DNA of 64,000 bases from Bradyrhizobium sp. CB1015 (GCF_025200925.1 NZ_CP104174.1:2418001-2482000); one strand, 5' to 3'; shown: positions 1 through 8,540, numbered from the stretch's first letter. Numbers and translations: made by a program. The notes: generated by a model not told the origin, from the letters alone.

Positions 1-120
1 CATCATGTTTACCGGTAGCGGGTACTCGAAAATGACCCGTCGGCCTTGTTGTTCTTTTTCTCCAGCCATGGATGGTCCGAAACAGATCTTCTCTGTACTT
101 CACCCGATTCCGCGCGTTCG

Positions 121-759
121 CTATTCCTCGTCATCATCACTCGACCGCGCGATCGCGCGCTGCATCAACCGTGGCGCTTGATCCCGCGTACTACGAGATG
201 GCGCTCGTTCGGAACGATCGCGCCCGATCCTTGACCGCAGTTCCCTTATATCGCAAAAGACGTCGGTCTGCCGTCGCAACTCATCGGCGATCATTGACGT
301 TTGAGTAGCGAGGCTGGATACGACGGTAACACGGACGCCGTGACGCTGCACCGCCTCTACCAGCGAACGAAAGTCACCGTTTCCCGAGCATAACACCATT
401 TCGTCGATGCGATCTGCGAGCTCCATCGCGTCAACCGCAATTTCAAGGTCGATGTTGCTTTTGACCTTGCGACGGCCGCTCGCGTCTACGAATTCCTTCG
501 TGGCCGTCGTCACCACGGTAAATCCGTTGTAGTTCAGCCAGTCGAGCAGCGGGCGCACCGACGAGTATTCCTGGCTCTCAATGATCGCGGTGTAATAGCA
601 CACGCGCACAAGCGTCCCCCAGCTTTCGAATTCCTTAAGCAGGCACTTGTAGTCGATATCGAAGCCAAGCGCTTTTGCGGTTGAGTGAAGATTGGAACCG
701 TCAATGAACACCGCGATCTTGCTGGAGCTGGAAGCTATTAAGATGTGATCTGCGTTCAT
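121..759 (-). CDS. NYN-domain (LabA/DUF88-like) putative RNase
   Basis: This 212-residue protein matches the NYN (LabA/DUF88) fold of PIN-like nucleases. The sequence shows AVFIDGSNLH at about residues 15-24, SNIDLEIAVDA at about 100-110 and LCSGNGDF at about 122-129. This gives three acidic residues (about D19, D103, D128) in the spacing expected for a metal site. The NYN core ends near residue 175, and a basic and acidic low-complexity tail rich in R, S, D and E follows. Family members act as cytoplasmic RNases or RNA-processing factors; the target here is unknown. The gene stands alone, reads leftward toward the window edge and diverges from the truncated crp copy. I see no clear ribosome site before the start. 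The family call is firm, the biological role is not. Confidence 0.85.
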   Translation of the reverse strand: MNADHILIASSSSKIAVFIDGSNLHSTAKALGFDIDYKCLLKEFESWGTLVRVCYYTAIIESQEYSSVRPLLDWLNYNGFTVVTTATKEFVDASGRRKVKSNIDLEIAVDAMELADRIDEMVLCSGNGDFRSLVEAVQRHGVRVTVVSSLATQTSMIADELRRQTDVFCDIRELRSRIGRDRSERAPSRSTRDQAPRLMQRAIARSSDDDEE

Positions 760-885
760 TCATGTGAGGCTGGAAGGTGCACGCGGTTGATGGGACGAAA
801 CACCGAGCCAGTTGATCTAACATCATCAGGAGAAAGTTGTCGTCAGGCGGTGAATCAAATGCGAAAACCTCTCTCATCTTTTTTA

Positions 886-899
886 GTACGAAAACGTAC
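886..899. promoter_or_regulatory. GTACG-AAAA-CGTAC palindrome before truncated crp copy
   Basis: A perfect inverted repeat, GTACG and CGTAC separated by AAAA, follows a T-rich run and lies about 45 bases before the start of the regulator remnant. The same 14 bases, also after a T run, stand in front of the intact paralogue near 6030. Conservation of the palindrome in two diverged copies suggests an operator, possibly autoregulatory; this is inference. Confidence 0.5.
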
Positions 900-944
900 A
901 CTTGGATGTCCGATTATTCGGAAGGTATCGGGACGTCCAATCTG

Positions 945-1184
945 ATGTATGAGGTCCGCAACAGATTACTGCGTCTGCTTCCACCTGATGTACTCAAGAG
1001 CGTTCTTTTGCTAGCTAAGGAGGTGCCGCTGGCAAAACGCCAAGTTCTTCATCGCTACGGCGTTCGCATGCAGCAAGTCTATTTGATAGAGACTAGCCCA
1101 GTGTCGGTCGGTGCGAAGGTGGGGCCGCAAGAGTTCGTCGAGGTGTGGTTGATCGGCTCGGAAGGGCTCGCCGGAATACATTGA
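945..1184 (+). pseudogene. Truncated Crp/Fnr-family regulator (N-terminal remnant)
   Basis: The 79-codon frame from the ATG at 945 aligns almost residue for residue with the first 79 residues of the intact regulator at 6090 (shared MYEVRNRLLRLLPPD, QVLHRYGVRMQ, VGPQEFVEVWLIGSEGLAG). It then stops exactly at the end of LAGIH. The rest of the cyclic-nucleotide-like domain and the whole helix-turn-helix are missing. Directly at the break, the DNA continues with sequence matching the end of the small gene downstream of the intact copy. The locus is therefore a duplicated crp plus small-gene unit that lost about 1 kb internally. A longer reading frame begins upstream at 837, but similarity to the paralogue begins at the ATG used here. 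Confidence 0.8.
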
Positions 1185-1243
1185 GTGGGTGGGAGAGGTT
1201 TCGGATCACCCAGGCCGGAATTACCGCTGCGGCGGTGATGTGA
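1181..1243 (+). pseudogene. C-terminal scrap of the small gene paralogous to 7124-7390
   Basis: Read from 1181, the frame gives LSGWERFRITQAGITAA followed by a stop, matching LSGWRRFRITQAGLSAA near the end of the 88-residue protein at 7124-7390. It overlaps the last codon and stop of the crp remnant in another frame, marking the deletion junction. Confidence 0.7.
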
Positions 1244-1717
1244 GTTGAACCACTGGGTAAACAACGAACTCACCAGCGCTATCTGTATGGTTTCGGGGAG
1301 TGGTGGGGGCGGATGATTGGCAGTCCGCGCTCCGTCAAATGGATGAAGCGTGCGGCCGACATGCTCGCCGTGACAATATTTTCAGTTAAGTAGATCGCGC
1401 CGTCGATTATGGGAGCTGCAGCAGCTTTCTCCGCGCCTTTCGTCAAGTGCATGGACAGGTCGCGGGAGAATCTGAGCGTGATGGACAGAACTCTGATTGA
1501 AGATGCGCGAGGTGGCAACAGGAGCCGCAGCAGGCAAAACCGCCGCGATGCGATCACATCTGAATTGAGATCGATGATAAATGGTTATCGGATAGATAAT
1601 CACAGGGCATTTCCCTTTATCCGGCGGCGGCGACACCCTCAAACTTGTTCGCAGAGGCGCGCCATTGCTCACGCCGCCACTCCGACTCGAAGAAGGTCCA
1701 CAATCAGGAGGCTATAA
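1244..1717. other. Non-coding stretch between crp remnant and cupin gene
   Basis: I see no convincing gene. Short overlapping frames on both strands have arginine-rich, low-complexity translations typical of shadows. The last 15 bases contain a good ribosome site (AGGAGG) for the cupin gene. Confidence 0.5.
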
Positions 1718-2131
1718 ATGCCAGTAAAGCAGCCGGTTCTCACGCCGCCCGGGGGCGGCAAGACGGTGAAGTTCAGTGCGGGTTCGAGCATCGAGCTGAA
1801 AGTGGAGAGCAGCCAGTCCGGAGGCGAATATGGCACTGTCCTGTGGACGCTGCGGGCCGGAGAGGAGCCGCCGCTGCACACCCACACGCGCGAGGACGAG
1901 CTGCTCTACGTGGTGCAGGGGAAGCTAATCGCGCGGGTCGGCGATGCCCGCGTCGAGGTGGGGCCGGGCGCCTACGCGGCTCTTCCCCGCGATGTGCCGC
2001 ATACGGTCGAGGTGGTCGGCGATCAGGCGATCCTGCTGGTCAGCTTCGTGCCGGGTGGGCTGGAGCGCTTCTTGGTCCCCCGGGACGGCGAGAAGCCGGA
2101 TCCGGCCGCTTTCGGCCTGGCGTTCCCCTAG
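1718..2131 (+). CDS. Cupin-2 domain protein
   Basis: This 137-residue protein has a single small beta-barrel cupin. Motif 1 is visible as PPLHTHTREDELLYVVQG (residues about 50-67), giving HxH and E ligands. Motif 2 is PGAYAALPRDVPHTVEV, with the fourth ligand His. A cupin of this size binds a divalent metal and may act as a dioxygenase, isomerase or sensor; nothing here fixes the substrate. It is cytoplasmic, with no signal peptide. The start is decided by AGGAGG seven bases upstream. GC content and third-position G/C are clearly higher than in the surrounding DNA, hinting at separate ancestry. No operon partner is evident. Confidence 0.85.
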   Translation: MPVKQPVLTPPGGGKTVKFSAGSSIELKVESSQSGGEYGTVLWTLRAGEEPPLHTHTREDELLYVVQGKLIARVGDARVEVGPGAYAALPRDVPHTVEVVGDQAILLVSFVPGGLERFLVPRDGEKPDPAAFGLAFP

Positions 2132-2537
2132 TGGCGTGGACCGGGACGCGCGGCGTTCGCGATCGAGCGCCTGCGCGGGCCCGGACGCCGGCCGCTCCCG
2201 ACCGCGCCAGATGATTGATTGCACGCGCTCGCCGATCGGCGGTATCGCACCGCCGTACAGCGGCGTGTCGCGTGATCTGCGGCTAATTTCACGTGGCACG
2301 CCGGCATGCACTGAAGGTGGAGGTCCAGACGATGCTGTCCTGGGAGCCCGAGCGCATTATCTTCGCGCACGCCCGTTGGCACGACGCAAACGGCGCCGCT
2401 GAGCTGCGCAACGCATTTAGGTGGCTTTTGAAGGAGTCACAGTGAAAAACGCATGCGCCACGTGCTCTCGTCGGATGCTGGGCGCATTCCACGATTTCAC
2501 GTTATGCGAACGACGACAGGCCGACGCACAGCGGGAC
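2132..2537. other. Gap between cupin and LysR genes
   Basis: No supported gene. A frame starting with GTG at 2442 has a good AAGGAG site and begins VKNACATCSRRM, but it runs into the antisense of the LysR gene and has no recognisable relatives, so I do not call it. Confidence 0.4.
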
Positions 2538-3425
2538 TCACGGATTGGTTTTGAGGCTCTTCGCAAAATGTTCAACGAACGCGCGCGCCGCGAGTTTCGC
2601 TCCGCGTCCGGCCGGGAATATGGCGTTTACGTCGGCGGCGCCCATGTTCCAATCCTTGAGGATCTGCACTAACGCACCCGACTTGAGTTCGGCGCGACAG
2701 CCCCAGAGACTGCAGGCCACGATCCCGATTCCGGCGACGCCGCCAGCCACGGCCGCTTCGTTGATGTTCCCCGACAGAGGAGCTTCCACCTTTATGGAAA
2801 CGGTTCTTCCGTTCTTCTCGAAGCAACAGATGCCATTCGAGCCCGGGACACCAATCAACACGGGATGTCCGGACAGATCGTTCGGCGTTTTCGGGTAGCC
2901 AGCCCGTTTCAGGTAGGCCGGCGAAGCGGCGATGAGCAGAGGATTTGACCCGACCCGTCTTAGAGTCGCGGAGGAATCCTCCAACTTTCCGGACCGGATC
3001 GCGACGTCGATCGCGCTCCTGATAAGGTCTTGGCGACCATCGTCCATCGCCAAATCGATCCGCAGCGCAGGGTGCTTCGAAATGAAGGCGGGAAGTCGCG
3101 GTATGACCTCCCGGATCGCCATGCTAGGCGACAACCCTATCCGGAGCACGCCGCGAAGTACGCCCTTGCCGTGGATGGCTTGGGTCGCTTCTTCCAGAAT
3201 GGCAAGCGCAGGCTCGACCTTCGCGAGGTAGTCCGCCCCGGCTTCGGTGAGCACAACGGCCCTTGTCGATCTCGCGAAGAGGGCCGCGCCTACCTCGCGT
3301 TCGAGCGACGCGATGTGTCGGGACGCCGAAGGTTGCGAAAGTCCGAGATCCTTGCCGGCCCGCGAGAAGCTACCGGTATGTGCGACACGGACGAAGAGTT
3401 TTAGAGCAAGGAGGCGATCAGTCAT
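2538..3425 (-). CDS. LysR-family transcriptional regulator
   Basis: This is a full-length LysR-type regulator of 295 residues. The winged helix-turn-helix occupies residues 1-60 (ALKLFVRVAHTGSFSRAG, then LGLSQPSASRHIASLE). A linker helix follows, then the periplasmic-binding-protein-like effector domain from about residue 90 (LRGVLRIGLSPSM) to 290. The effector is not predictable. It is closely related to the broken LysR at 13623-14057, which shares the same N-terminal, hinge and C-terminal phrases. No divergently transcribed target lies next to it: the upstream 430 bases are empty and the neighbour on the far side is a convergent cupin gene. Confidence 0.9.
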   Translation of the reverse strand: MTDRLLALKLFVRVAHTGSFSRAGKDLGLSQPSASRHIASLEREVGAALFARSTRAVVLTEAGADYLAKVEPALAILEEATQAIHGKGVLRGVLRIGLSPSMAIREVIPRLPAFISKHPALRIDLAMDDGRQDLIRSAIDVAIRSGKLEDSSATLRRVGSNPLLIAASPAYLKRAGYPKTPNDLSGHPVLIGVPGSNGICCFEKNGRTVSIKVEAPLSGNINEAAVAGGVAGIGIVACSLWGCRAELKSGALVQILKDWNMGAADVNAIFPAGRGAKLAARAFVEHFAKSLKTNP

Positions 3426-3853
3426 TTCGTCTTTGCGCAGAGATTGGTCATGTTCGAGCTTAGTCCCGGATCCAACTTATGCGAAAACCGAATGAGTGGC
3501 GAGCCTCACAAGGCGGTGAGCTTCATGCCTCCCGGTGTATAGCCCGACGCGGGCGATCAGGGCTTGGTTGGCCGAAACGTACGGCGTGCGGTGGGCGAAC
3601 CGGCTGAAGCCGCCCCAATCCTTGGAGCGGAAAAGACCCCAGCTCTCTCCGGGCGCGGGGTCAAGAGCTGCCGACGCGTCAGTAGCCGCTGGTCATGGCG
3701 CGCTATTCCGAACCGGTCGCTGCTTGCTTTGAACCTTTGAGAGCAGCGAAGAATTTGCCGATGAGTGGTGGTCGGAGTTCAAGCCTATTGAAAGAGCACG
3801 AGACTAATGACAACAGCACCACCGATTCGGAAGTTAATAGTCTGGCCCTCACC
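3426..3853. other. Gap between LysR and amidase genes
   Basis: No gene recognised. This should contain the LysR promoter (reading left). I found no clear inverted T-N11-A operator by eye. Confidence 0.35.
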
Positions 3854-4672
3854 TTACGGAATGTCGGGCTGTACCATTGCCGCGATCCCGCGTTCTATCT
3901 CGGGCGCAAGTGTGGCCTGTGCGGCGTCAACTTGGAGATCTGCCCAGCGCATGTTTTTATAGTTGAAGCCGGCGGGTAGAGTGGGCTTCACCACCATGAA
4001 GTAGGGCGATAGATCGAAGTCGCGCGGCGCATATAGAGACGAATGACGGATCTCGGCGATCTCGCACCGCCCGGAATTGTTCTCCATGTGCGTGATGTTG
4101 GGCAGGATCGGGTAACGCACCGCGTCGAATGCCTGCGCAATCAGAGACGAACAGATGATCCGACGCGAATCGCCGGAGCCGAGCGCGATGGTTCGTCGAC
4201 GCCAACGTTGCGTGAATGGACAAGGGAATAGATAGCGCATGAGGTCGATGACGTTTTTGAAATCGTAGCCGAGACCTATCCGTTCGAATGCGTAGCGGCA
4301 GACCTGTTCGCGGTCCGCATCGCTCAGGCCGACTGGCCGGCATATGCGGGTTTGGCAATGCAAATACTTCGACAGAGGCGCGGACACGACCCCTTCGTCG
4401 ATATTGGCTTCAATCAGGACGTGCGGCTCGCCGCCATTTGTGGCGCCCGATATCGGTCCGACGTACAACGCCGAATGCGACCATGTCGACTGAGTGATAT
4501 ATTTGATGCTGCTGGAAATACGACCTTTGCCCTCGACCAGCAGGACGTCACCGGGTTGAAGAGTGTGGCGTAGGGCGGTCGTTGCATCGTCCGAGGTGAG
4601 GGGCTCACACCGATTGGCCCGCTTCTGCAGCCGGGCGATCAAACGTTCGACGTTGTCGAACATCCAGCCCAT
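3854..4672 (-). CDS. Permuted papain-like amidase (YiiX/NlpC-P60 superfamily)
   Basis: From the ATG at 4672 the protein has 272 residues. It shows the circularly permuted NlpC/P60 arrangement: LQPGDVLLVEG, then WSHSALYVG with the catalytic His, LIEA with an acidic residue, and a late ICSSLIAQAFDA with the candidate nucleophilic Cys. Members of this group hydrolyse amide bonds in peptidoglycan peptides, lipids or protein modifications. The substrate here is unknown. No signal peptide is seen, so a cytoplasmic or membrane-associated site is likely. The ORF extends 22 residues further upstream to 4738, but GAAAGGA just before 4672 supports the shorter start. The gene stands alone. Confidence 0.75.
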   Translation of the reverse strand: MGWMFDNVERLIARLQKRANRCEPLTSDDATTALRHTLQPGDVLLVEGKGRISSSIKYITQSTWSHSALYVGPISGATNGGEPHVLIEANIDEGVVSAPLSKYLHCQTRICRPVGLSDADREQVCRYAFERIGLGYDFKNVIDLMRYLFPCPFTQRWRRRTIALGSGDSRRIICSSLIAQAFDAVRYPILPNITHMENNSGRCEIAEIRHSSLYAPRDFDLSPYFMVVKPTLPAGFNYKNMRWADLQVDAAQATLAPEIERGIAAMVQPDIP

Positions 4673-5478
4673 CACTCTTTCCTTTCTTTTTGGCCGTTCC
4701 CGTATGGCAGTTTCGGACGACTGTTCCCTCTTAGCCAAGCCTATTCAGGAAAGACGGACCGGACCATTGCACTGAGGTCCATCTGCGCAATGCATTTGTC
4801 TGAAACGACCATACCAAAGGATACGATTTGACCACCCGGGCCGTTCCCAGTGTTGGGAAAGCCGCACTTGGTCCGGCGGCTGCTATCAACGCTGCTCTTC
4901 ATCGGGCGCACGTGCGAGATCGCGGGGTGGAGCGAGTTGACCAATGAGGGCGCTCGACGCCTCTATCGACTTTGCACTGGGGCTAATTTCGAGTTTTGAC
5001 CTTCGCGTCGTTTCACCTACGTGCAAGGGTCATGTCGCTTCAGTGGATAACAATTGGCAGGCAGAATCGCCTGGCTCCGTTGAGAATGGCTCAAGAACCA
5101 GTGCGCATGACCGCGGAAGGTTAAAACCGTTCAAACAGACGTTCGCCTTCCTCAAACCGGAAGCATGTTGATCACTGTACCAAGAACAAAGCACAGCGAC
5201 CCGATTAGATAAAGCCAGTTCGCTAAATTGCCCATGCGACATCCCGTCGATTGGCCGGCTGGGGTTCTGCGGCCTTGTTCATTTCAGCATCTCTCCTCAG
5301 GAGAACGCAGGGGAAGTTTATCCATACGGCGGACACGTCGGCGTATCGGTCCAGGACGCCGTCGCAAAAGCGCTGAGGCGTGGTGCGGGAAGTTTGACGT
5401 GTAATATCGGTAGCGGTCTGCTCCATGATATGAATCATACGTTGGATTGCCCCAACTCGAACTGTCGGCGAGATAGCC
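4673..5478. other. Mostly empty 0.8 kb region
   Basis: Two minus-strand frames (4741-4944, 67 residues; 5223-5492, 89 residues) are open, but neither has a recognisable domain or good ribosome site. I leave them uncalled. Nothing else is visible. Confidence 0.35.
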
Positions 5479-5652
5479 TCAGTAGGAAGCATCGGGATGA
5501 CCCCGCTGCGCCCAATAGCGCTGGTCCGTTGTCACGGCCGGTATCGCCACCTTGGTCGAACTGGTATTAACCGGTGCAGCAGACGATTTAGCGAGGGTCT
5601 GCAGCAGTGCGAGAGGAACAGCAATTGCCACGCTTCCCACTTGAATCTTCAC
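5479..5652 (-). CDS. Short secreted protein or remnant, related to the protein at 50785-51264
   Basis: Reading leftward from a GTG at 5652 gives 57 residues beginning VKIQVGSVAIAVPLALL, a plausible signal peptide, followed by AKSSAAPVNTSSTKVAIPAVTTD. This parallels the N-terminus of the 159-residue secreted protein near 51 kb (MKIQV, AIAVPIAI, AKSSASPINGTSIRATIPDLTTD). The upstream DNA is also shared, including the regulatory element and the phrase GAATGACCTT on the plus strand. The frame ends where the longer protein continues into a Ser/Tyr/Gly-rich part, so this is probably a truncated duplicate rather than a functional small protein. It is too short for ordinary ORF callers. Confidence 0.5.
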   Translation of the reverse strand: MKIQVGSVAIAVPLALLQTLAKSSAAPVNTSSTKVAIPAVTTDQRYWAQRGHPDASY

Positions 5653-5720
5653 GGCGGCCCCCTATTCGTGTTGATACTGACTGTCCACCACCGACGAGAA
5701 TGACCTTCTAGCGCTGCTGA

Positions 5721-5766
5721 GGGAAATCACGTCCCGCTATAGAGTCGATAAACGATCGTTATTGCC
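5721..5766 (-). promoter_or_regulatory. Dispersed upstream element, copy A
   Basis: Read on the minus strand this contains AATAACGATCGT, TATCGACT and GTGATTTCCC, the core of an element found seven times in the window. It lies about 70 bases upstream of the secreted-protein remnant and points toward it. Similarity extends past the core to the conserved AAGGTCATTCTCG. Confidence 0.6.
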
Positions 5767-6029
5767 GCCGCAATCCGCAGGTGCGATAGCCAGGAACTCA
5801 ACTGGCGCCAACTGCAGAGACTCCGTTGCCGCCGTGGACCAATCGACGTTGCGCGTGCCGCTGCATTGACCTAGACCATCTTGGTCATGACGCAGCTGCT
5901 ACAGTCGACTTGTCGTGCACCATCCTCGCACACTCAGGTCTGGTAGCGGCACGATCCAAGTCCCCGGCCCGTCATTAGATCCGAGCTGACCGGCGAGCGC
6001 GTTACGTCGCTTTCCGTCTCATTTTTTTG

Positions 6030-6043
6030 GTACGAAAACGTAC
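6030..6043. promoter_or_regulatory. GTACG-AAAA-CGTAC palindrome before intact crp gene
   Basis: Identical 14-base inverted repeat to that at 886-899, again after a run of T, about 45 bases before the regulator start. It is a likely operator for the regulator itself. Confidence 0.55.
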
Positions 6044-6089
6044 AGTCGGATAGCTCGGTTGCTCAGAAAGTATTAGGACGTTGAATCTG

Positions 6090-6830
6090 ATGTACGAAGT
6101 GCGCAACAGATTACTACGTCTGCTCCCACCTGACGAACTCAAGCGCGTTCTGTCGCTCTCGGAAGAGGTGCCGCTTACGAAGCGGCAAGTTCTTCATCGC
6201 TACGGCGTTCGCATGCAACACGTCTATTTCATTGAGAGTGGTCTTGTGTCGGTCGGTGCCAAGGTGGGGCCACAAGAGTTCGTTGAGGTGTGGCTGATCG
6301 GTTCAGAAGGGCTTGCGGGAATACATTTCGCGTTGACGGCAAAAACGCAGCCAATGCACCGTCGAATTGTGCAGGTGGCCGGCGCGGCTAATCGACTCAC
6401 GGTGGATCGCTTTCAGGAGGCGATTGCTCGTCTGCCGACTTTCCGCAGCGTGGTGCATGCCTATATCGCTTCCGTGCTTATTCAGACCGCTCAATCAGGG
6501 GCATGTAATACGTCCCATCAACTACAGCAGCGCCTTGCGCGATGGCTCCTGATCGCGCGCAATGCCCTGGGATCTGACGAGATCCCTCTCACGCACCAAG
6601 TGCTTGCTCAGCTTCTCGGAGTACGTCGTGCAGGCATTACGGACTGCCTTCTTCAACTCAGGGAGGATGGGCTTATCGAAATGATGCGTGGCTGCCTCGT
6701 CGTCCGCGACGCTTTTCGGCTGGCGCAGATCTCCTGCCATTGCTGGAGCTTGATCGAGCGCGAGAACCAGCGACAACTGCTGAATATTGGGACTCCGAAC
6801 AGCGAATCGTTGGTGCATGGGAACCGGTAA
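6090..6830 (+). CDS. Crp/Fnr-family transcriptional regulator
   Basis: From the ATG at 6090 the protein has 246 residues (a TTG at 6081 would add three). The N-terminal half is a cyclic-nucleotide-binding-like barrel (QVLHRYGVRMQHVYFIESG, then VEVWLIGSEGLAG). The C-terminal half has a Crp-type winged helix (LTHQVLAQLLGVRRAGITD as recognition region, then LREDGLIEMMRG). There is no N-terminal cysteine cluster, so it is unlikely to be an oxygen-sensing Fnr. The phosphate-binding cassette of cAMP-binding Crp is not obvious either, so the signal is unknown. It is preceded by the palindrome at 6030 and followed after about 290 bases by a small gene with which it was once duplicated as a unit. Confidence 0.9.
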   Translation: MYEVRNRLLRLLPPDELKRVLSLSEEVPLTKRQVLHRYGVRMQHVYFIESGLVSVGAKVGPQEFVEVWLIGSEGLAGIHFALTAKTQPMHRRIVQVAGAANRLTVDRFQEAIARLPTFRSVVHAYIASVLIQTAQSGACNTSHQLQQRLARWLLIARNALGSDEIPLTHQVLAQLLGVRRAGITDCLLQLREDGLIEMMRGCLVVRDAFRLAQISCHCWSLIERENQRQLLNIGTPNSESLVHGNR

Positions 6831-7123
6831 TTATCTGCGATGCCACTCCAAAAATGGCTGGTTGCCAAGGTTTGTTGCAGTTGGCTCCCTCGGCTCTTCG
6901 ATCTGCTCGTTCAAGCGAATCCGTCACGATTGGCCTCGAGGACCCGTCTTCACTTCGCATGCGGAGACGAGACGAGTTAGTCATCTTCAGTATCTCCAAC
7001 ATTCGGCAGGGCTGGTAGACGAGAGGCACATTTGTGTCCCCTTATGCAGGACTACGCCGTCCGAAGTGGCAAGGCAGGCACGACCCGGCGGTACCTGACC
7101 GCACGGGAATTAGGAGCACAGGA

Positions 7124-7390
7124 ATGGAAGAACAAGAAGCTTTGCGTGTGATGCGGGTTCTCATCGACCATGGGTGCGGACCGGATATCGATATCGCAGA
7201 CGCTATGGCACAGTCGTGGCTCACAGAGGCAGGTCTCAATGATTGCGAATCTGAGCGCGGAATTGGGTTTGCCGGCGATCACAGATGGATAGTTCTGAGT
7301 GGGTGGAGGAGATTTCGGATCACCCAGGCCGGACTTAGCGCAGCTATGGGACCCATGATCGGTCCGAAGTCAAAACAGAAGTCGATCTAA
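7124..7390 (+). CDS. Small hypothetical protein linked to the Crp-like regulator
   Basis: An 88-residue protein starting at an ATG with TAGGAG eight bases upstream. I recognise no domain. It is mildly acidic in its first half (MEEQEALRVMRVLIDHG) and ends with a basic phrase, LSGWRRFRITQAG, that is conserved in the collapsed duplicate at 1181-1243. Retention of the ribosome site and of similarity between the copies supports a real gene. It is probably cytoplasmic, with no membrane segment or signal. Confidence 0.55.
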   Translation: MEEQEALRVMRVLIDHGCGPDIDIADAMAQSWLTEAGLNDCESERGIGFAGDHRWIVLSGWRRFRITQAGLSAAMGPMIGPKSKQKSI

Positions 7391-7560
7391 TGTGTCTAAT
7401 CAGGGCAGCTTGCGCGTGTCTCCCAACTGCGTGGTGCACCCGCGAAGCAACATCTCGATGAACCGGTCGTGGAATGCTTCTAAAGTCTACAGCTGAAGGC
7501 TGCCAGCGAAGCTGCGCTCAGAAGAAGGCTCAATAATTCGAAACGGATTAACCGACATCT

Positions 7561-7701
7561 GTCGGCCAGCGCATAGTAACCAATCTCGCAGACCTGTGCA
7601 GCATGTCGCGCGCCACAGTCGCGCGGCAATTCAAGTGAAATCATGGAGGCTCGTTGAACGCTTTATTGACCGAGATCCGGGCACCCGCCGCAAACGGATG
7701 A
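7561..7701 (+). pseudogene. AraC-family helix-turn-helix fragment
   Basis: One frame reads LADLCSMSRATVARQFK, stop, NHGGSLNALLTEIR, then stop. This is the first helix-turn-helix and following helix of an AraC/XylS DNA-binding domain, interrupted by an in-frame TGA. No N-terminal sensor domain or second helix-turn-helix is left. It is a gene scrap, not an active gene. Confidence 0.65.
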
Positions 7702-7950
7702 GCGGAGGGATAGCGTTGCGTGCTGCTCCATCTAGGACCCCCACGAGAGCCTTTGGTCTTCAGAAGTGCGCCATCGCTCGTCAGCAACTCCAGATGCGCT
7801 ACGACAAGCTCCGGCCGCGTCATTGACCTCCGGTGAGGTAGCTCCTCTTAAACGTTGCCACAAAACGATCTGGGGCGGATCCTGTATTTTCGAGGTACCG
7901 ACCCATTGCGACGGAGATGCCGCTATCACCCCTCGACTTTGATGGGGAGT

Positions 7951-8352
7951 TCAACTGCTGTGCCGCCGAGACAATCCCGAAGGCGTCACAACTGGCTCCT
8001 CAGGCGCGTTAAAAACTGAAGTCGTGAGCAGGATAGCGGCGGCGAGGAGCCAGTAGTACTGGGCATCTAGCTGAGCGAATTTTAAGGCAAACGGCACGAT
8101 AGCAAATACAACGCCGACTGCACGATCGACCCAAAGGTGCAGCCAATAAGGAATGATGCGGACCAACCCGGTGGGATGGTCGGTCATGGCGGCCAAGAGC
8201 AGCGCGGCGACACCGACAACAACCGAAAGCCACATTGCGAACGGCCCGCTCTGGCCCAGCTTCAGCACGAACGGCGCCGCGATTAGGACGAACGCGACGG
8301 GATAGTCTATCAGATAGGCGTGGAAAGACTTGGTGATGAAGCGAAATGACAT
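7951..8352 (-). CDS. SPW-repeat-like four-helix membrane protein
   Basis: This 133-residue protein starts at an ATG preceded by AGGAGTC. It has four hydrophobic segments arranged as two similar halves: YLIDYPVAFVLIAAPFVL with GPFAMWLSVVVGVAALLLA, and LHLWVDRAVGVVFAIVPFAL with YYWLLAAAILLTTS. This is the layout of SPW-repeat inner-membrane proteins, whose function is not established. A paralogue is at 18873-19292, with shared phrases YLIDYPVA, GIVRII and LHLWVD. Both have a conserved motif about 155 bases upstream of the start. A longer reading frame begins at 8724 but lacks a ribosome site and crosses that motif. Confidence 0.75.
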   Translation of the reverse strand: MSFRFITKSFHAYLIDYPVAFVLIAAPFVLKLGQSGPFAMWLSVVVGVAALLLAAMTDHPTGLVRIIPYWLHLWVDRAVGVVFAIVPFALKFAQLDAQYYWLLAAAILLTTSVFNAPEEPVVTPSGLSRRHSS

Positions 8353-8507
8353 CGGTGACTCCTGCGCGATTGCTGGGGCCGGCCCTTGCGACGAGGAGAT
8401 TGCCCCCATCCAAGAGGACGATGGGGCCTCCCCACGGCAGCGGACACTGTGCACAACGGTCGCGAGTCCGGTTAGACGCACCGAAAGGTATGCCGGAACG
8501 CCAAACA

Positions 8508-8540
8508 TTAGAAATGACGGATCGTTATCGTTTCCATTCC
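8508..8540 (-). promoter_or_regulatory. Upstream GATAACGAT motif of SPW-like gene 1
   Basis: On the minus strand this reads GGAATGGAAACGATAACGAT followed by a CATTTCTAA block. The same arrangement stands in front of the second SPW-like gene at nearly the same distance, and a weaker form precedes the secreted cupin near 62.9 kb. It is probably a promoter or operator. The rest of 8353-8898 shows no gene. Confidence 0.5.

Noticed and set aside
2442..2672. Small frame with GTG start and AAGGAG site
   Set aside because: Most of it is antisense to the LysR gene, and the translation has no relatives I recognise.
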